DNA of 64,000 nt. It comes from Vesta saturnalis (lineage: Eukaryota > Arthropoda > Insecta > Coleoptera > Lampyridae). This document shows, one piece after another, positions 23,302-34,479 of this stretch. A program made the translations under genes and the position numbers. The notes beneath the pieces are model-generated. The model did not search any database. It had not been told where the DNA came from and saw nothing but the letters and a program-made list of their open reading frames with translations. Location of the stretch: assembly GCA_036346205.1 (NCBI GenBank), contig JARFJB010001598.1, positions 1,187,001 through 1,251,000 of the forward strand, given 5' to 3'. Numbering within the stretch: position 1 is the first letter of the stretch; each line of letters opens with the position of its first letter.

Positions 23302-25006
23302 GTGAATTTTACCCAAAATCTCTATTTACACAACACATGTTCTGGAGACGCGGTAGATCTCAATGATTCTGGAAAAGATGTGCCCCTAGTCAACTCTTCT
23401 TCATACGCTATGAAGCCAATTCATTTCCGGTACAAGCTCTTGGAATCGATCATCAGTAGGCTTGATCTCAATAAGGCGACTGGCCCAGACGGTATCCCAG
23501 CTATTGTCTTAAAGAAATGTTCCCCCGAACTAGTACCAGTCCTATCTAAGCTCCATACGATCTCTATGTCTTCTGGGGAATTCCCTTCATCATGGAAGTT
23601 ACCAAATGTTCAACCTATTCCCGAAAAAGGTGATAAGACCGATCCCTCAAATTACCGACCAATTGCCATCACTTCCATTTTGTCTAAAATCATGGAAAAG
23701 GCCATCAATGAGCAACTGCTCACGTTCCTTGAAACTAACAAACTCCTTAGTGACCACCAATATGGGTTTAGGCAAAGTCGTTCAACAGGTGATCTTCTTT
23801 CATATGTGACCCAAGTTTGGAACAAATACAGTAGAGCAGTCCGGTGAAACAGTTGTAGTCGCTTTAGATATCTCAAAGGCATTTGAACAAGTTTGGCGTA
23901 CGTGTTTACTTGCCAAACTCACCTCGTTTGGGTTAAATGATACGCTCATCAACTGGGTTTCTAGTTTCCTTGATAAAAGAGGAATACGTGTCGTAGTTGA
24001 TTGCTTTTTTTCAAAAGAAGTTAGCATTAACGCGGTCGTACCACAGGGATCCGTTATAGCGCCTACACTTTTTCTGCTGTACATAAACGACCTTATTTCT
24101 TCAACAACTAACCCCGTCCATTGCTTTGCTGACGATAGCACTCTTCACTGTAGTTCATCTCAGTCTACTCATAGTGATAATCCACCTTCTATGTCAAATC
24201 AAGAAATTAAAGCTGAAATGGCAAATTCAATCAACAAAGACATTCAACGTATTCTCGAATGGGGAAGCAATAATCTAGTTAAATTTAATGCTAACAAAAC
24301 TCAGTGTTGCCTTATGTCCGCCAAAAAAGATCGATCATTTCCTGTTGTAAGTATGAATGGCTCAGTTCTTAAGTTTTTAGACTCTATTACTCTGTTGGGT
24401 GTGACTGTATCTTCAAATCTCTCATGGGTTGGCCATCTTCTGTCAGCTACCAAAACAGCTGCTCGTACAATAGGCTTTTTGTACAGATCTAAGCAGTACT
24501 TTACCTCTCGACAACTCCTGCTGTATAAGGCCCAAATTCGGCCTCATCTGGAATATAATTATCACCTTTGGGTTAGTGCTCTCCAATACGCTCTCGATAT
24601 CGTTGATCGTATTCAAAAGAGAGCGATTAGGCTTATAAATGACCCGTCCTTAACTTCTCACATACAGTCCCTTGAGCATAGAAGGATGGTTTTAGTTCTT
24701 TCTTTGTATTATCGTTATTACAACGGCTATTGTGCTGCTGAATTATATTCTTTGATACCATCTCGGGCTATCTTTGCGAGAAACACTCGGTTCACTCATT
24801 CACATCATCAGTATGCAGTACAAATCTCCACTTGTCGTACCAAACGGGCACAATCCACATTTTTCTACACGGCTTCTAAACTCTGGAATGATCTCCCTAG
24901 TTCCTGTTTTCCTCTCACTTATGATATGAGAAAATTTAAGGTAGCTGTTCATAGGCATCTATTGGCAATTCATTATCCCTCTATCCATCCTCCTAAGTGT
25001 TCCTGA
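23302..25006 (+). pseudogene. CR1/Jockey-like non-LTR reverse transcriptase, 5'-truncated
   Basis: A nearly continuous RT with one frameshift near 23845. The N-terminal part has LDLNKATGPDGIPAIVLKK, SSWKLPNVQPIPEKGDK, NYRPIAITSILSKIMEK and HQYGFRQSRSTGDLL. After the shift come ALDISKAFEQVW, VPQGSVIAPTLFLLYINDL and the catalytic HCFADDSTLH. Then follow FNANKTQCCLMS, LLGVTVSSNLSW and a long C-terminal extension with RPHLEYNYHLW, DRIQKRAIRLI and ASKLWNDLPSSCFPLTYD, to a stop at 25006. No RNase H follows, which suits CR1/Jockey groups. Endonuclease is missing. It is one of the least decayed genes in the window, suggesting a younger insertion than its neighbours. If complete it would perform target-primed reverse transcription. 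Confidence 0.85.
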
Positions 25007-25149
25007 GTGCTTGAGCACGATAGGCCTAATTTAGCCTGTTCAGATCCACATTCATAAAAAAAAAGATTGGAATCCTAGAATGACCAAGAGCTATACCATC
25101 GTCCAGAGAGTTGGTTAGCGTTCGGGCTAAATATTGTTCAACATTTTGC

Positions 25150-26330
25150 CTAACATTTAATGTTTTAATGATAATAAATTCCATGTATTATGTTTTTATT
25201 TTGATGAATTATTTTTAATAACCGACAAGTAATTACGAAACAATAAATTATTAAAAACATTTTATCATCGTTTTAATGATGATAAATTCCATGAATTATG
25301 TTTTTATACTGCTAAATTATTTTTAATACTGTTTAAATGAACATATTGAGTTAAATGATTTTTATTTTTAATAACCCACATGTAATTACAAAAATATTTA
25401 AAAATATGTTATCATCGTTTTAATGTTAATAAATTCCATGTATTATGTTTTTATTGTGATAAATTATTTTTAATAATATTTAAATAAACATATTCAGTTA
25501 AATGATTTTATTTTTAATAACCACAAGTAATTACAAAAAGGTGCACTTTTAAAAACATTTTATCGTCGTTTTAAGGTTTATAAATTCCATGTGTTATGTT
25601 TTTATTCTGATAAATTATTATTAATGATATTTAAATAAACATTTTGAGTTAAATCATTCCATGTATTATGTTTTTATCCTGATAAATTATTTTTAATAAT
25701 ATTGAAATAGACATTCATATTCAGTTAAATGATTTTTATTTTTAATAACCACTTGTCATTACACTAAAGTACACTTTTAAAAACATTTTAACATCGTTTT
25801 ATTGGTGATGAATTCCACGTATATTCTGATAAATTATTTTGAATAACACTTAAATAATCATATTGAGTTAAACATTTTTATTTTTAATAACCGACAAGTA
25901 ATTAAAAAAAAGTACGCCTTTAATATTCTTTTATCATCGTTTTAATGATGATAAATTCCCTTGTTTTATGTTTTTATTCTGATAAATTATTTTTAATATT
26001 AATTAAATAAACTTATTGAGTTAAATGATTTTTAATTATTTTATCATCGTTTTAATGATGATAAATTTCATGTATTATGTTTTTATTCTAATAAATTGTT
26101 TTTAATAATTTTAAAATAAACATATTGAGTTAAATGATTTTTATTTTTAATAACCGACAAGTAATTACGGGAAAGTACACTTTTTAAAACATTTTGTAAT
26201 CGTTTTAATGATGATAAATTCCATGCATTATGTTTTTATTATGAAAAATTATGTTTAATAAACACATTGAATTAAATGAATTTTATTTTTAATAACCGAC
26301 TAGTTATTACGAAAAAGTACTTTCCTAGAA
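25150..26330. repeat. AT-rich tandem array, ~110-150-bp unit, ~8-9 copies
   Basis: Core phrases GTTTTAATGATGATAAATTC, ATGTATTATGTTTTTATTCTG and TATTGAGTTAAATGATTTTT recur at about 25162, 25270, 25417, 25568, 25795, 25939, 26049 and 26202, with spacings of 108-153 bp apart from one larger gap holding a partial copy. The array starts about 140 bp after the RT stop codon. Confidence 0.85.
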
Positions 26331-27830
26331 AGCAATTTTCTTTGCTTAAATTTTTTTATGGAAAGTTTTTAACTGTGTGTAAACAAATTCAGATTGTATA
26401 ATTTGGAAAAAAAACAGTTAATTCATATTTTATCTGAACGGAAGTATGTTAAGTGTAATAACGTGACTTTATAAAAATACAGGAAAACTGCATTTTTATG
26501 TATATAAATAAAACATGTTTCTCGATTTATCCCTGACTTTTCGGTGAACTTTATCACATATGAAAATCAGAATCAATACTATAAAGAACAATGAAAGTGA
26601 TATTAAAAAATCTGTTCCTCTTAAACTTAATAAAAAACAAATTGGGTTATTGTGATAAGACTCGGAAGGCCAATTGCCAAAAATCGGTTTATTCGCTAGA
26701 AACCATTAATTTGTATAATAAAACGTGTCAGCATTCTTTTTCCTTTTAATCTAGATGAATCAAAGCGAATCAGGTTTCAAACGTTCCCACAAAATTCAAA
26801 TTTAATAACGAGCGAAAGTATGACATACTTCCTGATGCTGCTTAACAGCTTCAATAATAGTGAAACCAAACGTATCTGATACACGTAGATAATTTGCACA
26901 GCAATAGTAATATAATCTCTACTATCGTAGTTTTTATAAATATAATGTGTAAAATGCGTGTAAACATTTCTTTAATTTGATTAACTTGAGAAATGTAAAT
27001 GGATTATATTTTAGCGTTTCCGTTTCTGCAACCATGATTTATGGATTACTGCCTAATTGACATTCCTTATCTATTTGCATTTTATTATTACGTTAGATGA
27101 CTTTATTAGAAGTGTTTATTTCACCCAATATGAGCCTTAGTAGTACTTAAAACAAACCCGTTATTTGGCAGCCATCCGTATTGTTACGGTCGTTTTTAAG
27201 GCATTAGTCAGCCTACGGCAATATGTATATCGTATTACTTGCTGTTTTTTAAAAACTCAGTTTTGTTTGCTGTAAAAAATTCCTTTCAACTGTACAAAAA
27301 TTTATCTTTTAATGATATTACCTGATTGTATCATTAGTACACTCTTACGCACGTCAAACAGATCTTACTGCACGGTCTCTGTTAAAAAATGAGGATTTTT
27401 ATTAAACAAAAGAATACTCGACAATATTCAGAAGACGATCTATTATCACCAAAATTATTAACCCCTACTCTGCGATAACAAAATTGGCATTACGATGCAC
27501 TTTTATTGACCAAAAAAAGTTTTACTGTGTCGCCCTTCCAAAAAGTTTCGGGTTTTTATTACGATGCTGAAGTACGTGACATCGGTACCACCTATTAATT
27601 ATTGTAAAACGTATCTATCAGAGGGTGTTCAAGGGACTAAGAATCCCCAAACTTTAGTTTACCTTCAACACGTTTTGTCTCTATCGGCTCGTCCTATTAA
27701 TTGTGGTGAAAGAATAGCTACCGACCTTGAGAGGGCGATGCACCGTTAAGTCTTTTCAAGTAAAATTGTATAAGCTGGTGCTATTAAAAATAGAAATTCT
27801 ATCGTACTAAATAGGAAAAATCGGTGACAA
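26331..27830. other. AT-rich stretch, no gene recognised
   Basis: Apart from a 61-codon open frame without recognised motifs (27564-27749), nothing is seen. Confidence 0.5.
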
Positions 27831-27833
27831 CTT

Positions 27834-27930
27834 ATACTCATACTCATACTCATACCCATACCCATACTCATACTCATACTCACACTCACACTCACACTCA
27901 TACTCATACTCATACTCACACTTACACTTA
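27834..27930. repeat. hexanucleotide microsatellite (TACTCA)n
   Basis: About 16 units of TACTCA with CACTCA, TACCCA and TACACT variants. It is not the insect TTAGG telomere repeat. Confidence 0.9.
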
Positions 27931-28059
27931 CGCAGGTAAGTAGCGGCTCTATCTCGACGATGGTAAGGCCTAGAGGTTTGGGAAAAAAATCCTTATAACT
28001 ATAACAAGTACGAAAAATGGCTGGAAATTATTTTGGTTTGCGACGTTTTTCCGCATCTC

Positions 28060-28599
28060 TCATAATAATGTAGGGGGAGGCCAATGCATTTTCCAATATT
28101 TACATTTTAATATCTCCTGAACCACTCGACGGATTCGAATATTCTTAGTCTCTTTTGAAAGTGCAATTATGGTCTTTTGAATAGTGTTTTTTGTTGGAGC
28201 GTTTAGTTTTAAAAAATAAACTAGAGGGAGTTTTCCGCAGCGATTACACATTTTTGTAATGTTTTGGGAAAAACTAAATTGAATAGTACTATTTATTTGA
28301 CAGGCCGTTACGCGTCTTAAAATTACCTAAATTTTAGTGAAAACTTCTTCGCAATATCTCCATCCGTTCTCGATTTACACGAGAAAATGTTAAAAATTTG
28401 AATACCGCAATCAGAACAAGTTAGCTTGTCTTGCCTTCTTTAATACTCGATCCAGGCTTAGGACTGGTTCAAAACTTACTTTTTAAACGTCTTTAAAGGC
28501 TAACGGAACATCAGTAACAACAATAAAACAGAAGCACAAAAATCTTAGAACCACGTACACAAAGAAAGTTTAGCCAAGAATAGCTTACAAATTTTCAAA
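28060..28599. other. probable mariner-flank DNA
   Basis: The text (TTTTAATATCTCCTGAACC and similar) resembles the style of long mariner TIRs here, but no inverted partner was seen to the right. Confidence 0.3.
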
Positions 28600-29540
28600 A
28601 TGTCTTTCATTTGATCTAATGTCTGTAGAAAAAACCGCTGCTTCAATTTCAGATCTGAACAAGCTTTATAATGGCAGTTCGTATTATTTCCATTATATTT
28701 TCCGGGATTGTTGGTTTCTCTTGGAAAATCAGTTCTTTCAGTCTACTTCATAGGTAGAAATCTGAAAACGAGAAAGATCCGGCGCACTTGCCGTCCAGGG
28801 AAATAGACTTTCTCTTCCAATCACAGGATTCGAATATTGCTCACATAAATGCCGACGTACATTTCGGTCATAATGTGCCGGACAACCGTCAAGCTGGAAC
28901 CAAATGTGCCTTCTTGTTTCCAAGGAGACGTCTTCTAAAAGTGGTGGAAGAGAATCGTTCAAAAATTCGAAGAACCTCTCCCCAATGAGGGTTTAGTCAA
29001 GTTAATGTGGACCTATCATTTTATCTTCCAGCATTCCCGCACCATACGTTCAAACTCCAGCGATTTTGATGTTCTACTTGCCGCTTCTAATGTGGGTTTT
29101 GCTCGAACCAATAATGCATATTACACAAATTCACACCCCCTATGCTACTGAAAGTGGCTTCGTCCGTCCATAATACACATAACAGGAAATTTGTATTTTC
29201 CCGAATCGTGTTTAAGAGCCAGTGACAATGGTTGACTCTATGATCATAATCAGTATGATGTAATGCCTGATGCAAAACAATGTGGTAGGGATGCATATTA
29301 TTGTTTTGAAGAATCTCGTGGACAATTGTTGTTGGATTGCACGTAAGCCAAAATATTGATGATATTTTCCTCAATGCGCGTTCTACGAACTCTTACAAAT
29401 GCTTCAATCGGCAATTCCCGTAATCACCTGACCAATCTTGAAAACACCTCTAGAGAAAAATGTCTTGTTTGTGGAAATTGCATTATATTGTCGCGACGTA
29501 GTTGAAGCAGTGGCAAAAATGGATGACTCATGCTTATTGT
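28600..29540 (-). pseudogene. mariner/Tc1-type transposase C (DUF4817 group), third catalytic Asp lost
   Basis: Minus-strand fragments. An HTH remnant with RRTRIEENIINILAYVQ (about 29385-29335) is followed by NNNMHPYHIVLHQALHHTDYD and VLWTDEATFSS (first Asp, about 29160). Then come WFQLDGCPAHYDRNVRRHL (second Asp, about 28885) and GRESLFPWTASAPDLS. At the place of the expected P-L-D motif, 42 residues after the second Asp, the sequence reads RFQ, so the third catalytic Asp is replaced by Gln. The segment between first and second Asp is missing about 60 residues. Related to the transposase of the 35.3-40.6 kb element. No TIRs were found for this copy. Confidence 0.8.
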
Positions 29541-30685
29541 ATAACACGGTAAATATCAATGTCATTAAACACATTAAGGAAAAGCGGATGATTTGTATAA
29601 CAACTGAGATACTCCATTTGATTGAAACATGTTAAAAAAAACAGATTATGTAACACGGGAGAATTCCCTCTCATACCAAACACTTTAAGCAAATCCTATG
29701 TTTCATACCATCAATCGAGATACTTCTCATTAAAAACAAATTACTCTTCTTTTACAACACTGAAGAACTCAGTCATTTGAACATTTGCTTTAAGTGTTTT
29801 CTCGTCTTTGATGCCTATGACAAATAATTGACAGCTGCCCACTTGGTAAAAATAGATTTAATAAATAGTGGAAGTAGTATGTGCTCTGCAGTGTCTTACA
29901 AAATGTCATATTTCTCGGAAACTACTGATTTTATCGAATTCAAGAAAGAGCAACTTTTTTTGGAAAATAGTTGGGGAATAAACTGACAGTGTTTTTAAGG
30001 TTGTTGCTTTATCCCTTTAACCAGTGAGCTAAGTATAATCCTCACTTACTACAACATCGGTATACTTAATGGTACTGCGAAAATAGATGTATTGATATGA
30101 TTGATAATCCACCAAATTTTCATTAAATTCTAAAATACTTATAGTTTTAGAGTTGTATATAAAATTGTGTTTTCAATTTCCAACTTCACAGCGCTATAAC
30201 TCTGCAAAGAAAGGTGGAGAAAAAAAAGTTATATGAAGTACTGACATTATGTCAATACCACCTACTCGGTCCCAAGTTTTGGCCTTTCATTCCTGAGACA
30301 CACTGTATAACCACGGGGAAGTTTTATGTTATTAAAAGACAGCACTGTATTTGGAATCACACTGTAATAGATATTAATGTGTTGTTAATGATATAGTTAT
30401 GGGAGAAATTTGCGAACAACGCTAATTGCACACAAAAATTATACATGTTTGTCTGTAAATCCATGTACCCGCCTATGATATTTACTTTAGAACTCAAGTA
30501 CGTCCCATTGTTAAAGGATTAGCAGCTATTGATAATGAACTTACGTTGTAACGCTATAGTATGGAAGCGGTATATCCTAAAACTAGTTTAAGAAATCTAT
30601 TAAGTACTTAATACAAAATCGTGTACTGCTTATATGTAAAATAAATGAACTATTTTAATTTATTCCTTCGCTTCGTTTCTAGACA
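29541..30685. other. no gene recognised
   Basis: AT-rich. A CTGAGACACACTGTA block near 30294 could be a worn element end but has no partner. Confidence 0.4.
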
Positions 30686-31211
30686 GACTTTACTAATACA
30701 AGTAGCCAAGTTTTCTTAGTGAATAATGCAATGAAATTTATTAGATTTGTTAAATTCTATTTCATTGAAGGACAGCCATCTGTGCACACCCACAAATTTT
30801 TTTTATATCGATATTGTATTGTTCTAAGCAATTGCAAATAACATCGAAATAATCTTTGCCTCTAGCTTGGCCTTTCATTGGAAGAAATTTTAAAAAATCT
30901 TCACGAACTGCATTTTATTCAGTACAATACCTAACAAAGCTGAACATTGTGGTGTTGCAGAAATATCCGTGCTAGAATCAAAGGCCAAGCTAAAAAACAG
31001 TTTTTTAAATCTTGAATTATGTATTCATAAATGTGGTTTGCGATATCTTCAACACGTCTAACACAGGTTGAATCTGAGAGCTGGATTTTTTTACTTTACG
31101 AAACTATTTGACCTTTGTTACCGAATTTATCAAACAGTACATTAGAAGCACTTATAAAACACTCCTTTACAATTTCTGTATCACTGAACGGTTTCATATG
31201 TTTACCAAGTA

Positions 31212-32277
31212 CGAGGGTAGTTTGACGGAAGAGTGACTTTTCAATAAAAAAAACTTGTTTTAAGGCAAAAATATATATTATTTTTCTACATAATTTCCTT
31301 TTAATTCTATACACTTATTCTAACTCCTTTCCAACTTTTTTAAACCTTGAGAAAAATAAATTTTTGAAAACTCTGCAAAATATGCTTCCATTACTTCTTC
31401 ATTTGTATGAATCTCTTTCCTACGAGTCGCTTCTTCAAGTTTGGGAACAAGAAGAAATCACTTGGAGCCGGATCTGGCGAATATGGTGGATGGGGCAGCA
31501 ACTCATAACCCAATTCAATTAATTTGTTAGATGCAATAATGGACGAATGTGAATGTGAAGTGTGGTCGTTTCTTTCTTAATTCCGCATCAGAGCGTGTTA
31601 ATAAGTTGTAATAATACGCGCCAGTTATAGTTCTACCCTTCTGCAGGTAATCAATAAAGCTTACACCTTGAGAGTCCCAAAAGACCTTGGCCTGTTGGCA
31701 GAAAAACGGTTTGTGTTTTTTAGGGACATGTTTCATTCACGGTAACAATTGACGAAGGATTCCCTTGGATTACGCTTCAACTTAACCAGTCACTTGAAAT
31801 CGAAACAAGTGTATGCATTTGTGCTTCTGTTAACAAACGCGGCATCCATCTTGCACTTAACTTTTTCATATTTAAATATTGATGCAAGATATTATGCACT
31901 CGTTCCGTTGAAATACGCAGTTCATTAGCTATCTCTCCGACTTTAACTCGACGATCACTTTTTATGATGGAACTGACTTTATCGATTGTTTCTTGCGAGG
32001 TAACCGTCTTCGACAGTCTTGGACGTTCCCCACCTTCTGTGCTCATATGGCCACTTTTAAAAGCAGTAAACCATTCCATGGAAATTCCTTTTTATCTATT
32101 TTTAATTAAATACAAAACGTGTCTTATTTGATTGACTGTCATACATAAAGTAACTGACGGAATTTACACGAAATTTTGACAGTAGGTTTTTGAAAGATGG
32201 CTGAAGTATGCAACATAATATCATCACGTTAGGGTTGCCAACTTTTAAAAAGTCACACTTCCGTCAAACCAGCCTCG
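31212..32277 (-). mobile_element. mariner element D inserted in the hAT gene
   Basis: TIRs CGAGGGTAGTTTGACGGAAG (left) and CGAGGCTGGTTTGACGGAAG (right, inverse) are flanked by TA (31210-31211 and 32278-32279). Similarity of the ends continues through GTGACTTTT. At 1,066 bp it is shorter than a typical 1.3-kb mariner because of an internal deletion in the transposase. Confidence 0.92.
31310..32085 (-). pseudogene. mariner transposase (classical DD34D group), internally deleted
   Basis: The N-terminal 100 residues (32079-31777) hold the paired HTH: WFTAFKSGH, ERPRLSKTVTSQETIDKVSS, VKVGEIANELRIS and LSARWMPRLLTEAQ. A second frame (31736-31527) reads VFWDSQGVSFIDYLQKGRTI and AELRKKRPHF. A last piece with a GYELLPHPP...PSD-like C-terminal motif lies near 31510-31470, with NEEVMEAYFAEFSK at about 31405. 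The stretch with the second catalytic Asp (the HQDNAP region) is deleted, so the enzyme is dead. Confidence 0.88.
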
Positions 32278-32501
32278 TATATAACAAATTTCATACGACG
32301 CCTTTGTTATCGCTGCATCTTGTGGCATCACTACCGACATAATGTTTTGTTGTTGTAGCAAAGACCTTTTAAAAACGATCAATTTTTCACGTCTTATGAG
32401 AGAATTCGGGAAAAGCGTCATTAAATGATTGCCGTTTAGTATTAAAATGACGAGCAATATTATGTTTAACACTTTCACGGCAGATTAAACAAGTTGTTGA
32501 G

Positions 32502-32698
32502 CCATGTTTATTTGGAACTATCAAATAGTCCGCTTACCAATTATCTTGAAACTATCTGTTTTCTTAGGAAATGTTTCGTTTGTATTTGGAAGACATGAAG
32601 CCATGTTTATTTGGAACTATCAAATAGTCCGCTTCCCAATTATCTTGAAACTATCTGTTTTTAGTAAATTTTTCGTTTGTATTTGGAAGACATTCCCG
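32502..32698. repeat. ~98-bp tandem duplication
   Basis: Two adjacent near-identical copies starting GCCATGTTTATTTGGAACTA, at the 5' end of the hAT reading frame. Confidence 0.9.
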
Positions 32699-32904
32699 TC
32701 ATGGTGAATAATAAATTACAGTTTTTTACATAAACAGTCACTAGTAAATACTTTTATTTGATATCCATCATTCTAATCTTCCAATAATCGTTAAAATATC
32801 TCGCGCAATTAGCCTGATACTAAACACAAACACATTAAGACTTTGACTACCGGCAACGCGGCTACCACGTTCTGACACTTCTGACTAACTGTAATATTCG
32901 CTTG

Positions 32905-33497
32905 GACGGAGTGAGGCGACGGGTAAAATTACCGCGATAGGTTGGCTTCACGCATCGTAAAAATGGCTGTGTGTGTGTGTGTGTGCGTGCGCGCGCGCGT
33001 GTGTGTATGTCTATATATATAATTAAAAAACATCGTTTAAGCCGTTTTCGAACAGTCCATCTAGGGAATGAGGGTGTTGCATAAAAGGGACTTCTAAACA
33101 TTATGTGTGTATGGATATCACTGTAGAATAATATTTCTATAATTAAAAGGGAATGAAAGTGTCGTATAAGGAGATGTATAAAAAATTCTACATTCTTAGA
33201 TATCTATTAATTCCACTCTAGAATATTTCCATAATTAAAAGACATCGCTTAAGCGGTTTTCGAACAGTTGTTGTAGGGTAGCCATACTCAATCAGGCCGC
33301 ATGTGGCCTATCGAACTTTATTATGCGGCCCGGTAAATAAACAAAATTTATCCACTCATAGTCGTCAAATTTTCAATAGTTCTCCGCAAAAAGTCTAACG
33401 ATTGACTGGTTAGAGTGAGCGAGACGCATACAGCCATTTTTACGATGCGCGAAGCGAACCTATCGGGGGAATTTTACCCATCGCCTCGCTCCGCCCA
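32905..33497. repeat. inverted-repeat unit with simple-repeat interior
   Basis: 32905-32972 (GAGGCGACGGGTAAAATT...CGCATCGTAAAAATGGCTG) recurs inverted at about 33432-33497. Between the arms lie a (TG)n/(CG)n tract (32970-33007) and a repeated AATATTTCTATAATTAAAAG block. Probably a MITE-like hairpin; no target duplication was found. Confidence 0.65.
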
Positions 33498-33526
33498 GGC
33501 GTTGGTGTCGGGCTAATCACGTAAGA

Positions 33527-33580
33527 TATTGGTGGGTGGGTGGGTGGGTGTGCGCGGCGTGCGTGCGTGTGTGTGTGTAT
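33527..33580. repeat. GGTG/GTGT simple repeat
   Basis: (GGTG)n running into (GT)n. Confidence 0.85.
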
Positions 33581-33678
33581 GTACACGCTTTTAACAATTT
33601 CAAATTGTACTACTTAACTTGGAATAACTTCTAAATTAGTTATAATTTACTAGAAATGTAATTATTGCGTTTGTGTTA

Positions 33679-33681
<3 letters not shown>

Positions 33682-33718
<37 letters not shown>
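33682..33718. repeat. (TA)n microsatellite
   Basis: About 18 TA units directly before the 3' end of the Penelope-like element, a common accompaniment of PLE ends. Confidence 0.9.
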
Positions 33719-33719
<1 letters not shown>

Positions 33720-33757
33720 CAATCAAAATACACCCACGTACCACACAAAATTAAAAA

Positions 33758-33796
33758 ACACCGAACGCGTTTCGATAACTACGCTATCATCATCAG
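33758..33796 (-). ncRNA. hammerhead-ribozyme-like core at the PLE 3' end (incomplete)
   Basis: On the minus strand CUGAUGA (33796-33790) is followed by a possible stem II (GAUA/UAUC), then GAAA (33773-33770). ACGC/GUGU could form a short stem III ending in a GUU cleavage triplet. Known PLEs carry such motifs in their terminal repeats. Stem I pairing was not found, so activity is doubtful. Confidence 0.35.
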
Positions 33797-33877
33797 CGGT
33801 CGACTAGGGCGGACTAAAGAAAATTTCTAACATATATACCATCAGCGAGTAACGCTTCGTTGCTTATCTGGTGAAAG

Positions 33878-34477
33878 TTATGAAAGTTTAATGGGTTCAG
33901 AGTAGCCTAAAGGTCCTTGATCATTATTATTCATTAGAATTTGTTTGATTTTGAAGATCTCTAAACTTTCATAACAATCAAGTTCGTGCTTATTACTAAC
34001 ATGTTTAATTAATGATTCCTCATCTACTACATGATTTTTATCAAACATACGTAGGGCTACGGTAGACTTGTCCCAACGTTTGTATTTTATATGAACTAAA
34101 TGTTCTTTAAAGCGAATTTTGATAGGTCGTTTAGTTTGCCCCACATATATTTGTTCACAATTTTTACAATTAAGCGTATAAATTCCCAACCTATCCTGCT
34201 TATCCACTTTTGGATTGCCTAAAAGAGTTTGCAAACTATTATCTGAAGTAGTGACTGCTTTCAAATTAATTTTGGAAAAGATTTTAGGTAGACCTTTTGT
34301 ATAAGCAGGATACTTTGGTAACTTTACATACTTTGTTTCTATTTGTTCTCTAGCGTTACCTAATGTAGTTACGTTCTTAAGCCTCATCCTATGTGTTTGT
34401 TTCCTAACTATATTCATAACTACTTCATCTGAAAACCCATTGTATGCAGCAATTCCTTTAATAGTGCGCACTATCAA
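33878..34477 (-). pseudogene. Penelope-like element, 3' part with GIY-YIG endonuclease
   Basis: An open frame of about 200 codons. N-terminal residues resemble the end of a PLE reverse transcriptase (NGFSDEVVMNIVRKQTHR). The connector has YPAYTKGLPKIFSKINLKAV. Residues ~118-165 form the GIY-YIG domain: DRLGIYTLNCKNCEQIYVGQ, then TKRPIKIRFKEH with the catalytic Arg and a C-x-x-C pair, and SLIKHVSNKHELD further on. In PLEs this endonuclease nicks the target for reverse transcription. The RT core is absent, so the copy is 5'-truncated; the GIY-YIG part itself has no stop. It joins the broken piggyBac at about 34478. A hammerhead-like core lies downstream (33758-33796). Confidence 0.85.
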
Positions 34478-34479
34478 AA

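Larger units (their letters stand above)
30690..32515 (-). pseudogene. hAT transposase of the BED-finger (ZBED5/GTF2IRD2-like) type, split by a mariner
   Basis: On the minus strand a BED-like zinc finger reads CLICRESV...NIARHFNTK (about 32495-32430) and is followed by QNIMSVVMPQDAA and TKASYEICYI, ending at 32280. The frame resumes on the far side of a mariner element with LGKHMKPFSDTEIVKECF (31207-31150). It continues with KIQLSDSTCVRRVEDIANHI (about 31090-31035), LAFDSSTDISATPQCSALLG (first catalytic Asp, other frame) and a CTDGCPSMK-like site near 30780. Removing the mariner and one TA rejoins the frame exactly. Further shifts and a stop show it was also decaying independently. The assignment is by motif recognition; hAT termini were not found. 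Confidence 0.8.

Noticed and set aside
27834..27930. Possible telomere-type repeat
   Set aside because: The unit is TACTCA with variants, not the insect TTAGG repeat, and the tract is only about 100 bp.
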